The notes below the pieces were generated by a model. The model was not told the origin of the DNA, ran no database searches, and was given only the letters and a program-made list of their open reading frames with translations. 64,000 bases of DNA from contig QNQO01000523.1 in assembly GCA_003290165.1 (NCBI GenBank), forward strand, positions 496,001 through 560,000, read 5' to 3'. Origin of the DNA: Berberis thunbergii (Eukaryota > Streptophyta > Magnoliopsida > Ranunculales > Berberidaceae). This document shows, in pieces, positions 11,771 to 23,400 of this stretch. The translations under genes and the position numbers were made by a program. The first letter of the stretch is position 1; each line of letters starts with the position of its first letter.

Positions 11771-13110
11771 ACATTTCTAGAAGGCACCGACGATTTGGCG
11801 CCAAAGGCTATTCTCATCCACACCATTCATCTACTTATATTTTATTTTTTTACCATCTCACCCACACCACACATAAAAATACTATTCGTCTTTTTCTTCA
11901 CTCATCCCCTCTTCTCAAGAACAACAACCTAGATGGGGTAGCGAGGAAGGGGATGATTGATTGCGAGGAACGGTGTGAGACAATCGTCGTTGGCGAGAGA
12001 TAGTGGAGATGGAGCGGTAACTACTTTCGCACCTTCTCCATCTTCTTCTCATTTCTCTCTCCATCTTTCTTCTTCTCCTTTTTCCCCTGTCCCAATTTTT
12101 CCACTATCTTTTATTATCCCACTCTCTCTCAGTTCCCTTCTCTTCTTCTCCCACTCTATCTTTTTCTCGCATAGGCACTCTCATAAAAATCACTATTCAT
12201 TTTTTCTTCTCTCGTCCCCTTTTCTCAAGAACAACAACAACAACAACAACCTAGATGGAGGTAGCGAGGAATGGGGTGATCGATTGCAAGTGACGGTGAG
12301 AGACAATCGCCAATGGTGAGAGACGATCACCAATGGCGAGAGATGGAGCGATAACCACTTTTGCCCCTTCTCCATCTTTTTTTTCTCCTTGCCCTTTCCA
12401 TCTTTATTCTTCTCCTCTTTCCCTTGTCCCAGTTCTTCCACTATCTTTTTTTTCCCACTCTCTCAGTTCCCTTTCCTTCTTCTCCTACTCCCTCTTCTTC
12501 TCGCATAGGTTGTTGCCCATTTCCCTCTTCATCTTCTTCTTCCCCTTGCACTTTTTTCCCTCACGTTGGACCGTGCGAGTGGAAACTTCTTCGAATGGAC
12601 CATTGCGAAGGGAAAAATTTTTTGACCCTCGCAGAGGTACCTACGAGTGGAAGACTGAAAATCGTGAAGGATTCGAGGTGGGGATACTATAAAGGCTCTA
12701 GATCTTGTGCTTCTTCGACTTCGTCTTCAATTTCAATTTGAGAGAATGGAGAGGATATGCGAGGGTTGTTTTGCAAGTGCTCCCGGATGGGGAGGGAAGA
12801 GAAGAAGAGAAATAAAAGAAGAAGATGCAGAGAAGAAGAAAAAGAAGAAAATCTAAGAAGATCAGAGAAGAAAGTGATGTTGGAAGAAGAAGGGTGGTGG
12901 TGAGAAAAGAGAGACTTGGGAAGGGAGAGGGAACTTTCCATCATTTTGAACTTGGGAAGGGAGAAAGATTTAGATGTTTCTTTTTATAGGTGTTGTGGAA
13001 GAGAAAAGTTGTGTGGGATAGAAAGTGCATGGGGTGGGAAAGAAAAAATTAGATGAATGGTATGGGTGAGAGTAAGTTGTGGTGTCAAATAGTTGCTGCT
13101 TTCCAGAACC
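11771..13110. mobile_element. Long inverted-repeat element, possibly MULE-like
   Basis: The left arm (about 11772-11870, with CACACCATTCATCTAC) is matched by the reverse complement of about 13030-13105 (CATACCATTCATCTAA). The homology runs outward through CGACGATTTGGCGCC versus CAACTATTTGACACC. Long imperfect inverted repeats of this kind suggest a Mutator-like or foldback element. The interior is pyrimidine-rich on one side and purine-rich on the other and codes for nothing recognisable. No clear 9 bp target duplication was found. Confidence 0.45.
11860..12500. repeat. Tandem duplication of about 320 bp
   Basis: Two successive copies share CTTCTCAAGAACAACAAC, CTAGATGG, GGTAGCGAGGAA, GCGAGAGAT and CACCTTCTCCATCTT-like segments. 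The second copy carries an expanded CAACAACAACAA microsatellite. Open frames through it are low-complexity Ser/Phe/Leu artefacts of CT-rich DNA. Confidence 0.6.
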
Positions 13111-14119
13111 AACTCACACGTTTCATTCTTTAGATTTATTTGAAGGGAATTGTACCAGTACTTCATGGTCAAAAAATATCCAAAAGACAACGATTTTTTG
13201 ACATTACCATTTATGCTCAAGAATACCACCATCATTTTTTCTTAGGATGTGATGAAGGACGCTACTAATATAAACTCTCTTTCACTCACTATTCATCTTC
13301 TTCTCCACCTTCTCTTATCTCTTCATAGCAATTGACGGAGCAACACCACTACACCACGCCCGACCACCATCTTTCTTCTATTCCTATAATCTTTTGTTCT
13401 TTTATTTTCTTTTCCACAATCGGCAACACCACCCTGCCCATGCCTCATTCTCTTTTTTTTTTTCTGGGGTTTATGCCTTCGAGCGGTCGGTGTGGTTGTG
13501 GTGTTGTTACCTAAGAGAGATGGAGGAGACGAAAGGTTGGGTGAGTTTTTTGTTTATATTGGTGGTGTCCATCTGTAAGTAGTGGTGTGCTTCAGAAAGT
13601 AGGGGGTTATGGTGTCCTTTAGCAAAAGTGGTGGTGTCAAAAAGTCGCTGCCTATTAAAAAATCAGACAGTAAATTTATCTTTAGAGAGGTAGTTAGGAA
13701 AAAGATTAAATTGTCAAAAATCCAATTTATTACAAAAATTAGAAAAGGGCATCATGAGTTTAGGGACAAAAAATAATTTCAGTTACTCGGGAGGACCCTA
13801 TCGGTTTAAACTTTTGTTTTTAAATTTCGTATGAACTCCGTATAGGGCGTTGTTCTCCAAGGTTGAGGGGAAATAGTGATTGTCAACCAAGAAAGCATCG
13901 GTAGGCTCTTAAAAACTTTATTACTAGACGTTGGTCTGCGTGTTGTTGTCCTAGGTAGGTTCAGTATGAAAGCCATTTGTTATTTAAATTTCTGGGAGGA
14001 ATTATGATTGTCATCCAAGAAAGCCTAGGCTCTTAAAAGCCTTATAGCTAGACGTTGGTCAATCAATACAACCTTGTAGCCATGAGTAGGCATAGTTAGG
14101 CTTAGGTGGTCCCGTCTTA
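13111..14119. other. Noncoding repeat-derived stretch with a short direct repeat
   Basis: No gene seen. Segments at about 13877-13936 and 14005-14060 are diverged copies (TGATTGTCAACCAAGAAAGC, CTAGACGTTGGTC). The piece near 13630-13650 (TGGTGTCAAAAAGTCGCTGC) resembles the arm of the 11771-13110 element. Confidence 0.45.
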
Positions 14120-15018
14120 GTGGTCCTGCTTGAGGTGGTCTCATTAGTCCCACTTAGAAATTTAACCGTCCAAATGTGTTTTCTACCAAGATTTACTTAT
14201 TCTTCATCCTCTAGACAAAATTCATCAAATATAAATAATAGCTTAAAATGTCAAGTACATGAAATAGAAAAAAAAAAAATGTTACAACAATGGTTAATTC
14301 CCAATGTCCCTGGCAAAGACATTCATGAAGCCCAAAATTTTTCTCAAAAAATAGAACAAATCATTAAAGTAGTTGAACAAACAATACCATTAACCCCTTC
14401 ACAAGAGCCAATGCACAAACAACAACAATACAACCATATCCATTTAAGATTAATACAAATTGGAATTAGACCACTAACAGGAATAAGATAAATGCTTCAA
14501 CCTCTATATGCTTAAGGGATTGCGTACAATTAATTTCAGGATCCTTAGCATCATGACCAATTTATTTCAATTGTTATCCAAAATTTTCAATATCTCTTTC
14601 ATATTAAGATGTCTTAGAAACATGAAACTCGATCTTCAAACGTCTAGATATGATATGTCACCTGACAATTAGCATTATTATATCATATAACCTATAATCA
14701 AACTGAAATTAGTCCCAAAAAAAATTAGAAGGTAAAAAATGATACTTGGTCATTTTTCAAACAAATAAAGAAAAAATCAATTTCACAGTCCCGAAAGCAA
14801 TACGTTGGGATCAAGTCACTCTCCCAACTACAAGGTAAATACAAACTAAACCAAGACCTCCACCACGAAATGATTTATCACAAATAGTAATGTTTGAAGA
14901 TTGGAATGTTCAATAACAATTTTCCTCTACAGAAAAAACTAAAGTTTCAATTACAGATTTCCAATAACCAAGATCTTCAATATCATCCTCGAGGACAGTC
15001 CTCAAACTTTAAGGATTA
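14120..15018 (+). pseudogene. Probable endogenous plant pararetrovirus fragment, movement-protein-like
   Basis: The plus-strand frame 14120-14491, and further pieces in shifting frames to about 14870, follow the order of conserved blocks that I associate with Caulimoviridae movement proteins. The copy is riddled with stops and frameshifts and cannot be functional. It breaks off where LTR-like sequence begins at 15019. A related-looking piece reappears after that element, around 20840-21372. This is a by-eye family call. No gene product is reconstructed here. Confidence 0.45.
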
Positions 15019-15189
15019 TGATGATACACCAAAATAGTCACATCCGTGAGTCATACACGTGTCATGATGATCTCGAGGAATTACGGGCCCGAGTGTCAGC
15101 CCAGCACTGATCCGGCCCAAGCAGTTCCAAGCCCGCCCAATGCAGTTCGCCTGACGAACCCGAACTCTTACAACTTACTAGGCCCATAT

Positions 15190-15675
15190 GTCTCACAGCT
15201 ATCATCAATACCCGTGGTAGCGCCAATGGACCTCGAGTCAGATCCACAATCGCTTTTCATACGCCGGTCTTCGTCAATGATGAAGACGCTTAAATCAATG
15301 AAGCAAAGTCCTGACAAGACACTAAAGGCATATCTGACCCGCTTTAACAATGAGTTAACCACCGTCAACCTGTGCAATGACGCAACAACCGTCTTAGCCT
15401 TCATTAACAGCCTGAGGAAAAAGGAGTTCTACAACTATCTAACACTGGACTCTCCAACGAGCATGACAGACCTAACAAAAGAAGTGCAGAGCTTCATCTC
15501 TTTAGGAGAAGAACAGGCTGCCCGAAGCAAAACTGAACCCAGGGAGCAATTAGTCAATAAGATATGCATGTTTCATGGAACCCATTCCGACAGAACTGTC
15601 CAACAGGTCCAAGAAAAGGGTTATCTGAGGTATGAGAATCCAAGCGATACGCGGCAGGCAACTGGTACTGCATGA
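15190..15675 (+). pseudogene. Retrotransposon gag fragment (copy 1)
   Basis: The frame contains LKSMKQSPDKTLKAYLTRFN, then NDATTVLAFINSLRKKEF and LTKEVQSFISLGEEQA. This is the typical Ty3/gypsy gag core (Q-x-PDE-S-L-x-x-Y-x-x-RF-N) followed by a charged helix. The part upstream of about 15190 is LTR-derived, so the full frame (start 15046) is a fusion of LTR and gag. The usual gag zinc knuckle is not visible. Confidence 0.7.
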
Positions 15676-15689
15676 TCAAAAGCAAGACC

Positions 15690-15983
15690 TCTTTGTGCCC
15701 GTATTTACGAAAAAAACTCCAAGGCATACAACTCCCGCACAATGATGCCCTGGTGGTAACAATTTCCCTTGCAGGTTGGGAAGTAAGGATGTCTTTGCTA
15801 GACATAGGGAGCTTGATGTACGTCCTGTTTCTCAGTACGTACTGCAACATGCATCTAAAGGAGACAACATTGACCCCTGATAATCGTCGGATGGTTGACT
15901 TCAACGGCGAAAGATGGTTCCCGGTGGGAAAAATACAACATGAGAGGAGCCAGCTTAGAAAACCCTATTTCAAGAATTCATAG
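15690..15983 (+). pseudogene. Retrotransposon aspartic protease remnant
   Basis: The segment LPHNDALVVTISLAG is followed by LLDIGSLMYVLF and PDNRRMVDFNGERWFPVG, the layout of a retroviral-type aspartic protease in plant gypsy elements. The catalytic D-T/S-G reads D-I-G, so the active-site triad is damaged. A stop follows near 15983. Confidence 0.7.
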
Positions 15984-16365
15984 TAATCGATGTGCATTTG
16001 GCGTATAATGTGATTCTGGGGAGACCCTGGATACACCAGATGGGAACGACGATCTTAATTCTACACCAGTGCGTCAAGTATCTAGATAATCGAGCTGGTG
16101 GTACATTGTGAGGCGACCAGATAGCTGCTAGGGAATGTCAATACATGACGACACTACCACCTGGCGATCCTCAATCAACGGCTAGCCTAGTGGTTAAGAT
16201 GACCCTCTGTTCTACCCGAAGCGTAGGGGGACAATAGCTGACCCTAGACAACGAGGCTCTAGTAAGCCCTTGGGGCAAGCCCAATGCTAGACAACCAGAG
16301 GAAGAACCGTTACGATCTACCTTGACAACCCTCTCAACAGCAAGGCTATCCAGATCGGTTCCCGT

Positions 16366-17530
16366 TTGAGCAAAGGATTGGTAAAGCAACTCACGGAGCT
16401 GCTACAACGTAACCAGGACATCTTTGCCTGGACCATGGTGGGGATCGACTCGTTGATAATCACCCATTACCTAGAGGTGGACCCCTCAAGGAAAATTGTT
16501 TGGCAGAAAAAGAGGCATGTGGCACCCAAAAGGAACTTGATCATAAACGAGGAGGTACAGTGTTTACTCAACGTGGGCATGATTAAGGAAACATGACACC
16601 ACGACTAGCTAGCAAACACCGTTCTTTGAAAAAAAAATAGAAATGGAGAGTATGTGTGGACCTTACGAACATGAATAAAGCCCGCCCAAAGGACAACTTC
16701 CCCCCTCCCCATCGATCAGATCGTGGACGCCACTTTCGAAAACAGCTTACTCAGCTTCATAAACGCTTATTCAGGCTATAATCAAATATTGATGTACCCC
16801 CTCAGATCAAGATAAAACTTCTTTTGTGACGGAAAGGGGGATATACTTTTATAGGGTGATGTCATTCGGCTTAAAGAACGCAAGCGCTACATACCAACAG
16901 CTGGTTAATCGAATGTTCAAAAAACAAATTGGTAGAAACATGGAGGTCTACAATGACGACATGCTAGTCAAAAGCCTCCGCAGCCCCGACCACATGCATG
17001 ATCTTGTCGAAGTGTTCAACCAACTCAGGAAATACCAGATGAAGCTCAACTCGCAAAAGTGCACGTTCGGAGTCAAGTCTAGAAAATTCCTAGGCTATAT
17101 AGTGAACTAAAGGGGAATCGAAGCCGACCCAAAAGAGATTCAGGCCCTTCTCGACATGAATGGCCCAACCAACATTAGAGACGTTCAAAGCCTGACTAGG
17201 AGGGTAACAACACTCAACAGATTTATATCAAAGTCGTTCGACAAATGCCTTCATTTCTTTAAGATACTAAGAGGGAGCAAAGGATTCTCTTGGAATGAAG
17301 AGTATGAACAAGCCTTTCAGAGACTGAAAGCGCACATGGGGAGTCCAGAGCTACTTTCCAAACCTGCGACAGGGGAAACACTACTTGTATTTGTCTGTTT
17401 CCAGGCACGCTGTCAGTTCAACCCTCGTGAAAGACGACTGAGGGACCCAAAAACCAGTGTATTACACCATCAAAACTTTCGTAGAAGCGGAAGCACACTT
17501 TTTGAACATGGAAAAAGTTGGCTCTAACAC
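16366..17530 (+). pseudogene. Reverse transcriptase remnant (Ty3/gypsy)
   Basis: The N-terminal part has LLQRNQDIFAW, a PSRKIVWQKKRHVAPKRN segment and INEEV. The middle (16640-16800) reads as VDLTNMNKARPKDNFPLP and DATFENSLLSFINAYSGYNQ across frames. The C-terminal part has VMSFGLKNASATYQQLVNRM and the catalytic box in the form YNDDMLVKS. The connection domain follows (FSWNEEYEQAFQRLKAHM). Several stops and frameshifts separate these blocks, so no active enzyme is encoded. Confidence 0.85.
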
Positions 17531-17639
17531 TGGTCGTATCCTCTAGGAAACTGAGGCCCACTCCATAACGTCCTGACCAAGCATCTACTTCGCTCGATAT
17601 TACATAAACCCGAGCTATAGGGAAGGATAGTGAAATGGT

Positions 17640-18210
17640 CAATGGAGCTCGGACAGTTTGACATAAACTACACTCCAAGGTCGCCATCAAAGCCCAGGCG
17701 CTGGCAGATTTCGTTGCTGAGTTCACCAGTGGAGAAGAGCTAAAGACGGACCACCAGCCTTCGGATTCAAATGTCCAAGCATGGATTTTGCGCTGCGATG
17801 GATCTTTGACTGAGAAGGCGAGCGGAGCTAGGATCACGCTCCACTCCTCGAGCGACTTCACCCTCGAAAAGGCAATCAGGTTCGACATCCCCGCTCCAAA
17901 CAACAAGGCCGAATATGAAACCCTCCTATTCGGCATTAGGGATCATTAGGGATCGGTATAGATCACCTAAGGGCATACAGTGACACAAGACTGGTGGTCA
18001 ACTAGGTCAAAGGGGATTTCAACAACAAAGACCCCCGCATGATAGCCTACCACGATAATGTAATTGGCATAATGGGCAGGTTCAAGATCTGTAAACTCAT
18101 ACAGTGCCCCCGCGACGACAATAAAAGGCCTAATGCGCTAGCCAGAGAAGCCTCAGCCTTCGATGAAATCTCCAGTGGCCTCATTGAATACCAAGAGTAG
18201 TAAAGCCTCA
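17640..18210 (+). pseudogene. RNase H remnant
   Basis: Reading across frames gives the sequence for ALADFVAEFT near 17700, a WxLxCDGS-like strand at 17790-17810 and an ANNKAEYE-like helix near 17895-17920 (APNNKAEYETLLFGI). These are RNase H landmarks in Tat elements. In-frame stops at several points make it non-functional. Confidence 0.6.
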
Positions 18211-18499
18211 ACGAAGAAAAACATAGAGATGTCAGCGCTGTGAAAATGCAGCCAAATTAGATGACTCTGATACTAGAATACATAGCAACTGGAGCCCTAC
18301 CAATTGAGAAGGTCGAAGCGATAAGACTCAACAACAGATCAACAATGTACATTCTCCTAAACAACAAGTTATACAAGAGATCAGTGACGGGCCCCTTCTC
18401 CGATGTTTATCACCTCTAGAGGAAAGTCAGGTCTTGGGAACAATTCTCAGTGGTATATGCGAAAATCGTCGGGGTTGAAGAACCCTCGCCCATAAAGCT

Positions 18500-19480
18500 T
18501 TAACGCTGGGATACATTGGTCGACCATGCAACGAGACGCCAAAGATATTGTCCGCAAGTGTGACAAATGTTAGAGGTTCGCGCCGTACATGCATATGCTG
18601 CCCCAACCACTAACTCCGATGACTAGTCCGTGCCCATTCACGCAATGGGTAATGGACATCGCCTGACAGCTCCCGGCATCAGCCGGTAAAAAGTTTCTTC
18701 TTGTGGCCGTCGACTACTTCACCAAATGGGTCAAAGCCGAACCCCTATCTAAGAAAGGGGAAGTCCAAATAGAGAAATTTATATGGGCAACCATTGTCTG
18801 CAGATTTGGCATCCCCAGAGTATTGGTCAGCGACAATAGAACTCAATTCAAAGGTATCAAAGTTAAAAAAATTTGCAAAAGTTTGAACATCAATCACCAT
18901 TTCTCCTTGCCAGGGCATCCACAAGCCAATGCCCAAACAGAGGTTACCAACTGCACAATCCTGGAGCAATCAAAAGGAAGCTTGACGCGACCAAAGGGAA
19001 ATGGCTTTCAAAGCTACTAGGAATACTCTGAGCGTATTGGACAACCAAAAGAATTCCTACCAGATAAACACATGTCTTCCTGATATACGGGTCAAAAGCC
19101 ATGGTTCCGATAGAACTCGAAGTGCCAACCTTTCGAATGGAAGAATTAAGAACAGATGGAAACGATGAGGTCATGCGTGTCAGACTACACCTCCTCGAAG
19201 AAAAATGAAATCTAGCTTCCACAAAGATAGTTGCCTACTAGCAACGAATAGCACAATACTACAATAAAAAGGTCAATCCATGCGAGTTCAAAGTGGGAGA
19301 CTAGGTACTTAGAAAAACCCAGCAGAACACCAAATAAGCTAGCGCAAGAAAGCTGAACCCAAATTGGGAAGAACCTTACAAGGTGACCAACGTCAACAGA
19401 CCGGGGACATACTAGTTGGAAGACATAAACAGCGACAGACTTAAACGACCATGGAATGTAGGGCACCTCAAAAAATATTA
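18500..19480 (+). pseudogene. Integrase remnant
   Basis: A KCDKC-type zinc-binding end (about 18558-18572) is followed by the core: AVDYFTKWVKAEPLSKK, then GIPRVLVSDNRTQF, then HPQANAQTEVTN. The DDE positions in the latter two blocks are still visible. A downstream piece resembles the LRKTQQNT-type C-terminal domain (about 19300-19330). Stops at 18664, 19018 and elsewhere break the frame. Confidence 0.8.
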
Positions 19481-19574
19481 TCAATAAAAATAGTTGCTTT
19501 TACTAAACTTCCACTGTTGTCCGTTATAACTAATGCGACCTCTAATCGTCCCTGCTATGACCAGATCTGAGAGA

Positions 19575-20790
19575 TCATGCCCAACGCCTAGTCCGCTCTG
19601 CGCGGATGATGATGGTCGAGGAAGTGGGAGTCTAGTCAAATCTCTCACGCCTGATGAGGATGACTCGCCAATTGCTCTTCCACAAACAATGATCGCCAAA
19701 CTTACCAGGTAGGCTTAGTCAGATTGTGACTGATAACGACAGCCAAAGAAGTGGGAGTCTTGTCAGTGCTCTCACGCCTAATGATGAGGACTGCCAAAGG
19801 ATCATTGCTCTTCCATAGACAATGATCACCGAACTCACCAGGTAAGCTTAGTCAGTTCGCGAATGATGTTGACGGCTTCTGGTGCCCAATGACTAGTTCG
19901 CTGCGCACGGATGACATCGGTCAAGGAATTGGGAGTCTAGTTAGCGCTCTCATGCTTGATGACGATGGCTTTTGGTGCCCAACGCCTAGTCCGCTACGCA
20001 CAGTTGACGACAGACGAGGAAGTGGGAATCTTGTCAGCGCTCTCATGCCTCATGACGAGATTCGCCAAGGGACCATTGCTCGTCCGCAGACAATGATCAT
20101 CGAACTTACCAGGTAAGCTTAATTAGTTTGCGACTGATGACGATGGCTTCTGGTGCCCAATGCCTAGTTCGACGCTTGCGGATGGCGATGACTGAGGATG
20201 TGGGGTTCTAGTTAGCGTTCTCACGCCTGATGACGTCAACTCGCCAAGGGACCATTGCTCTTCTAAGCCAATGATCGCTGAACTTACCAGGTAAGCTTAG
20301 TCAGTTCGTGACTGATGACTATAGCTTTTGGTGCCCAAAGCCTAGTCCGATGTGCGTGGATGACGACGGCTAAGGAAGTGGGAGTCTAGTCAGCGTTCTC
20401 ACGCCTGATGACGATGACTCGCCAAGGGATCATTGCTCGTCCACAGACAATGATCGCCAAACTAACCAGGTAAGCTTAGTCAGTTCGCGATTGATGATGA
20501 AGGATTTTGGTATCCGACGCCTAATCTACTGCATGCGGATGACGATGACTGAGAAAGTGGGAGTCTAGTCAGTGCTCTCACGTCTGATGATGACGACTCT
20601 CCAAGGGATCATTGCTCTTCCACAAACAATGGCCGCGAAAACCTATCAAACAAGCCCAGTTAATGACGACTGATGAACTGCAACTTCTGATTAACACCCA
20701 AATATGTAGCTCGCATTGTGCGTGTGTAGATGATTTGGATGATGGAAGCTTGATCAACTCCGACTGATGCCGATGGCTTGCCACGGGACC
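19575..20790 (+). repeat. 3' tandem array, about 190 bp units, roughly six copies
   Basis: Each unit contains CCCAACGCCTAGTCCG, GAAGTGGGAGTCTAGTCAG, TCTCACGCCTGATGA, GCCAAGGGATCATTGCTC, ACAATGATCGC and CTTACCAGGTAAGCTTAGTC in that order. One unit near 19900-19980 is shortened. The array lies directly 3' of the integrase remnant. Tandem arrays in the 3' untranslated region are known for Tat-lineage elements and can seed satellites. Confidence 0.85.
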
Positions 20791-20839
20791 ACTACTCCAA
20801 ATAATTCGTAAGCGATAATAATACCAAGTCTAAAACATA

Positions 20840-21372
20840 CTTCAAGTTGTCCACAATAGAAACAAATACAATATTTTCACAAATAAATTTAATTTACCAA
20901 CTTAATCGTAAGTTAACACAATTAGATATTAATGGTGTAGGAAATTCAAAACAAACATAACAAGTAAATGTCTTATCACGTCAAATTGGTTCAGAAGACT
21001 CTAACTCATAAAAAAAATCCACATGTAATTTCAAAACTAAGATAGTATAGGTCAAATCCTACAACTTCAAACACTGCTCACTTGCCAACTACAAGAAGTT
21101 ATTATCCAAGGCCTTCATTCCTAGATCTTCAATTTAAAGAAAATGAACAACAGGAGGGATCTCATTATTCAACCCGATCCAAGTCAACATTTAATGAGTT
21201 CTACAACAATTTGTCTAGAGCAGCTTAGAGAGTCGAGTAATTCCTCATTTTCTTTTATCATCTGTCCACTTGACATGTATTTTGCTAAATAAAGTGTTTC
21301 ATACTAGCTTTCATTCCTTCAATCTGATTTTTCATGGATGAGAATATCACTCATTCAGCTTTGCATCACTAT
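20840..21372 (+). pseudogene. Second piece of probable pararetrovirus debris
   Basis: Between the copy 1 array and the next LTR lies AT-rich DNA whose plus-strand frame near 21098-21225 looks like polyprotein sequence of the same kind as 14120-15018. If both belong together, the Tat copy 1 insertion split one viral insert. The support is weak and by eye only. Confidence 0.3.
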
Positions 21373-21908
21373 TGATGATACATCAAAATAGACTGTCATC
21401 ACAGCCATACACATGGCAGAAAACATCTATCACGAGGATCTGGCGTCCCATCTACCATACCAGCTCGTAAAACCCAAGAAGGTTAACCGATCATAAAGAC
21501 CCAAACAGGAGCCACTAAAGGAAGATGTAATTGAACCCCAAATCCAGGCCCGCACGAGTTCTCTCATAAAGAAGAGGAACATTGCATAAGAAAAGAGTCT
21601 TGGAGAGTTACTCCTCCACGGACACATCTCCATAAAAAAGGAGACTATTACGAGAAATGTCTCCTTCCATTGTGCCTCACATGCTTAAGTCACGCAAACA
21701 ATTAACCGCGACCATTATATAAGGTAAAGGGAACAATCGACTAAGGTATGCAACTTTAACTGAGTTTTGTCCAAATTTACTTCCTTCTTCAAACAGAGTT
21801 GTTGACTTAAGCATCGAAGTGCCTTCGACCACCAAAAAAATGGTATTTGGCTGTCTAACATCTGTTTTGCATGTAAAACTCAGAGGAGGACGAGATTTGG
21901 ACGCATCA
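21373..21908 (+). mobile_element. Left LTR, Tat-type element copy 2
   Basis: This LTR starts TGATGATACATCAAAATAG and ends GGACGCATCA. It matches 28080-28645 along its length. It contains a TATATAAGG promoter-like motif near 21715. The 5 bp outside is ACTAT, against ACTAC outside the right LTR, an imperfect target duplication. Confidence 0.9.
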
Positions 21909-21909
21909 G

Positions 21910-21929
21910 TTTGGCGCCATCCGTGAGGA
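21910..21929 (+). other. Primer-binding site of copy 2
   Basis: TTTGGCGCCATCCGTGAGG follows the left LTR end directly. TGGCGCC-type sites are the usual tRNA primer sites of Tat/Athila-group elements. Confidence 0.75.
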
Positions 21930-22015
21930 AAAAACATGTTTCCTTTTTGAAAAAGAAGATCCACAATGACAAAGTTCACCAAAATTTGACCAACGATCGA
22001 CAAGCTGTCAAAATA

Positions 22016-23400
22016 GATGACACACTTTATAGATCCTCAACCTAGCAACGATCACAATAACCCTCTTGCTCACAACACTATATTGTAAGCAGCATGCGAA
22101 CAAGACGCAATAATCACCATCGGGTCAATTGGACCTGGCAATGAAGGTAACAACATGCAATTCTCAACAGGGAAACCTTGAAAACAATGAACTTCCCCAG
22201 GGTAAGACTCCACAAAGCGACAGAACGCTTGCTGAAATCCCATTCAGAATCGGAGTGACGGATCCCAATGTATTGTATGAACAAGGCAAGCCGCCATTCT
22301 CCGACGCCCTCATGATAACTCCCATGCCAAAGAAGTTCACTCCACCAAAGTTCGAAGTATATGATGGCATCACTGACCCAACAGATTATTTGAGACATTT
22401 CCACCACATGATGGCATTAAATAAGTCTACATAGTCAATCTTGTGCAGAGTATTTTTTGACTAGTTTTACCTCCACAAAAATTAATTGGTTGAACAACCT
22501 ACCACCGAGGTCAATAGACTCCTTCCAGGCATTAGTCACCGCCTTTATCACAAGATTCATCGAAAGTCAACAGATGAGGAAAGGACCACACTACCTCCTC
22601 CCCATCAAACAAAAGCTCGAGGATACAATATAAGAATACGTCACTCGTTTCACTAACGAGCTGATGATGAATGATGGATCCAGCGATGACACGACCATTG
22701 CTACTTTTACCGTTGGGCTAAAAATATGCTCCTTTTATGCTTTCAACCTGGAACCCCCCAAAAGCATGGCGATCCTGTTGAAAACAATCCAAAAGCAGAT
22801 TTCTCTTGATGAGATGAAAGCTGCCAGGAAGAAAAAATGACCAAGAAAGAGAAAATCACTCAAAGAAACGGGAAATGAGGGAGGAAAAAATAAGAGACGA
22901 CGGACCCCGTGAGGATAACATTCAGTCAAAGAGGCATCGTAATAGTGGAAGAACCAAATCCAACCAACAAGAGTCCAGAAAGCTGTAGTCAACACGACCC
23001 CCACACGAACTGGTAAGAAATGTAATGAAAAAGACATACAAACCGTACACAGCCTTGAAAACAAGTCGGACCAATATATTGAAGCATATGGGAAAATGGG
23101 AAGACGTCAACTGACCACTCAGGATGAGAGGAGGCCTAGAATAAGAGATAAAAACAAAAATTGTTCCTACCATAAGGATCATGGGCACGATACCAAAGAC
23201 TGCTACAATCTAAAAGATGAAATTGAGCATTAGGTTCGGAAACGATGACTCTAAAAGATTAAATTGAGCATTGGGTTTAGAGAGGATGACTCGATGAATT
23301 CATCCGAATGCCAGACAAGTAGCTTGAAGGAAAGGAAAAATCAGATATCTCTACGGGATCAAAAGAACAGCCTAGAGAATTAATATACGCCCTAGACTAC
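22016..23400 (+). pseudogene. Retrotransposon gag, copy 2
   Basis: Plus-strand blocks include AEIPFRIGVTDPNVLYEQG, KFTPPKFEVYDGITDPTDY, NDGSSDDTTIATFTVGLK and LEPPKSMAILLKTIQKQISL, then a zinc-binding-like CSYHKDHGHDTKDCYNLK near 23160-23215. This is a typical Ty3/gypsy gag. Several in-frame stops (for example near 22434 and 22632) disable it. It is closely related to the split gag at 43402-43877 plus 57345-58330, and the two align through the same blocks. Confidence 0.85.

Larger units (their letters stand above)
15019..20790 (+). mobile_element. Decayed Tat-lineage Ty3/gypsy element (copy 1)
   Basis: The left end TGATGATACACCAAAATAG is the same LTR start seen at 21373, 28080 and 40395, but the LTR soon diverges and is incomplete. 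Inside, in order, are gag, aspartic protease, reverse transcriptase, RNase H and integrase remnants, then a 3' tandem array of about 190 bp units. The order PR-RT-RH-INT and a repeat-rich 3' region are features of the Tat lineage. No right LTR is recognisable before 20800. Frames are interrupted throughout. Confidence 0.75.

Noticed and set aside
11957..12741. Overlapping Ser/Phe/Leu-rich frames
   Set aside because: They arise from CT-rich low-complexity DNA that is tandemly duplicated; no conserved motif.
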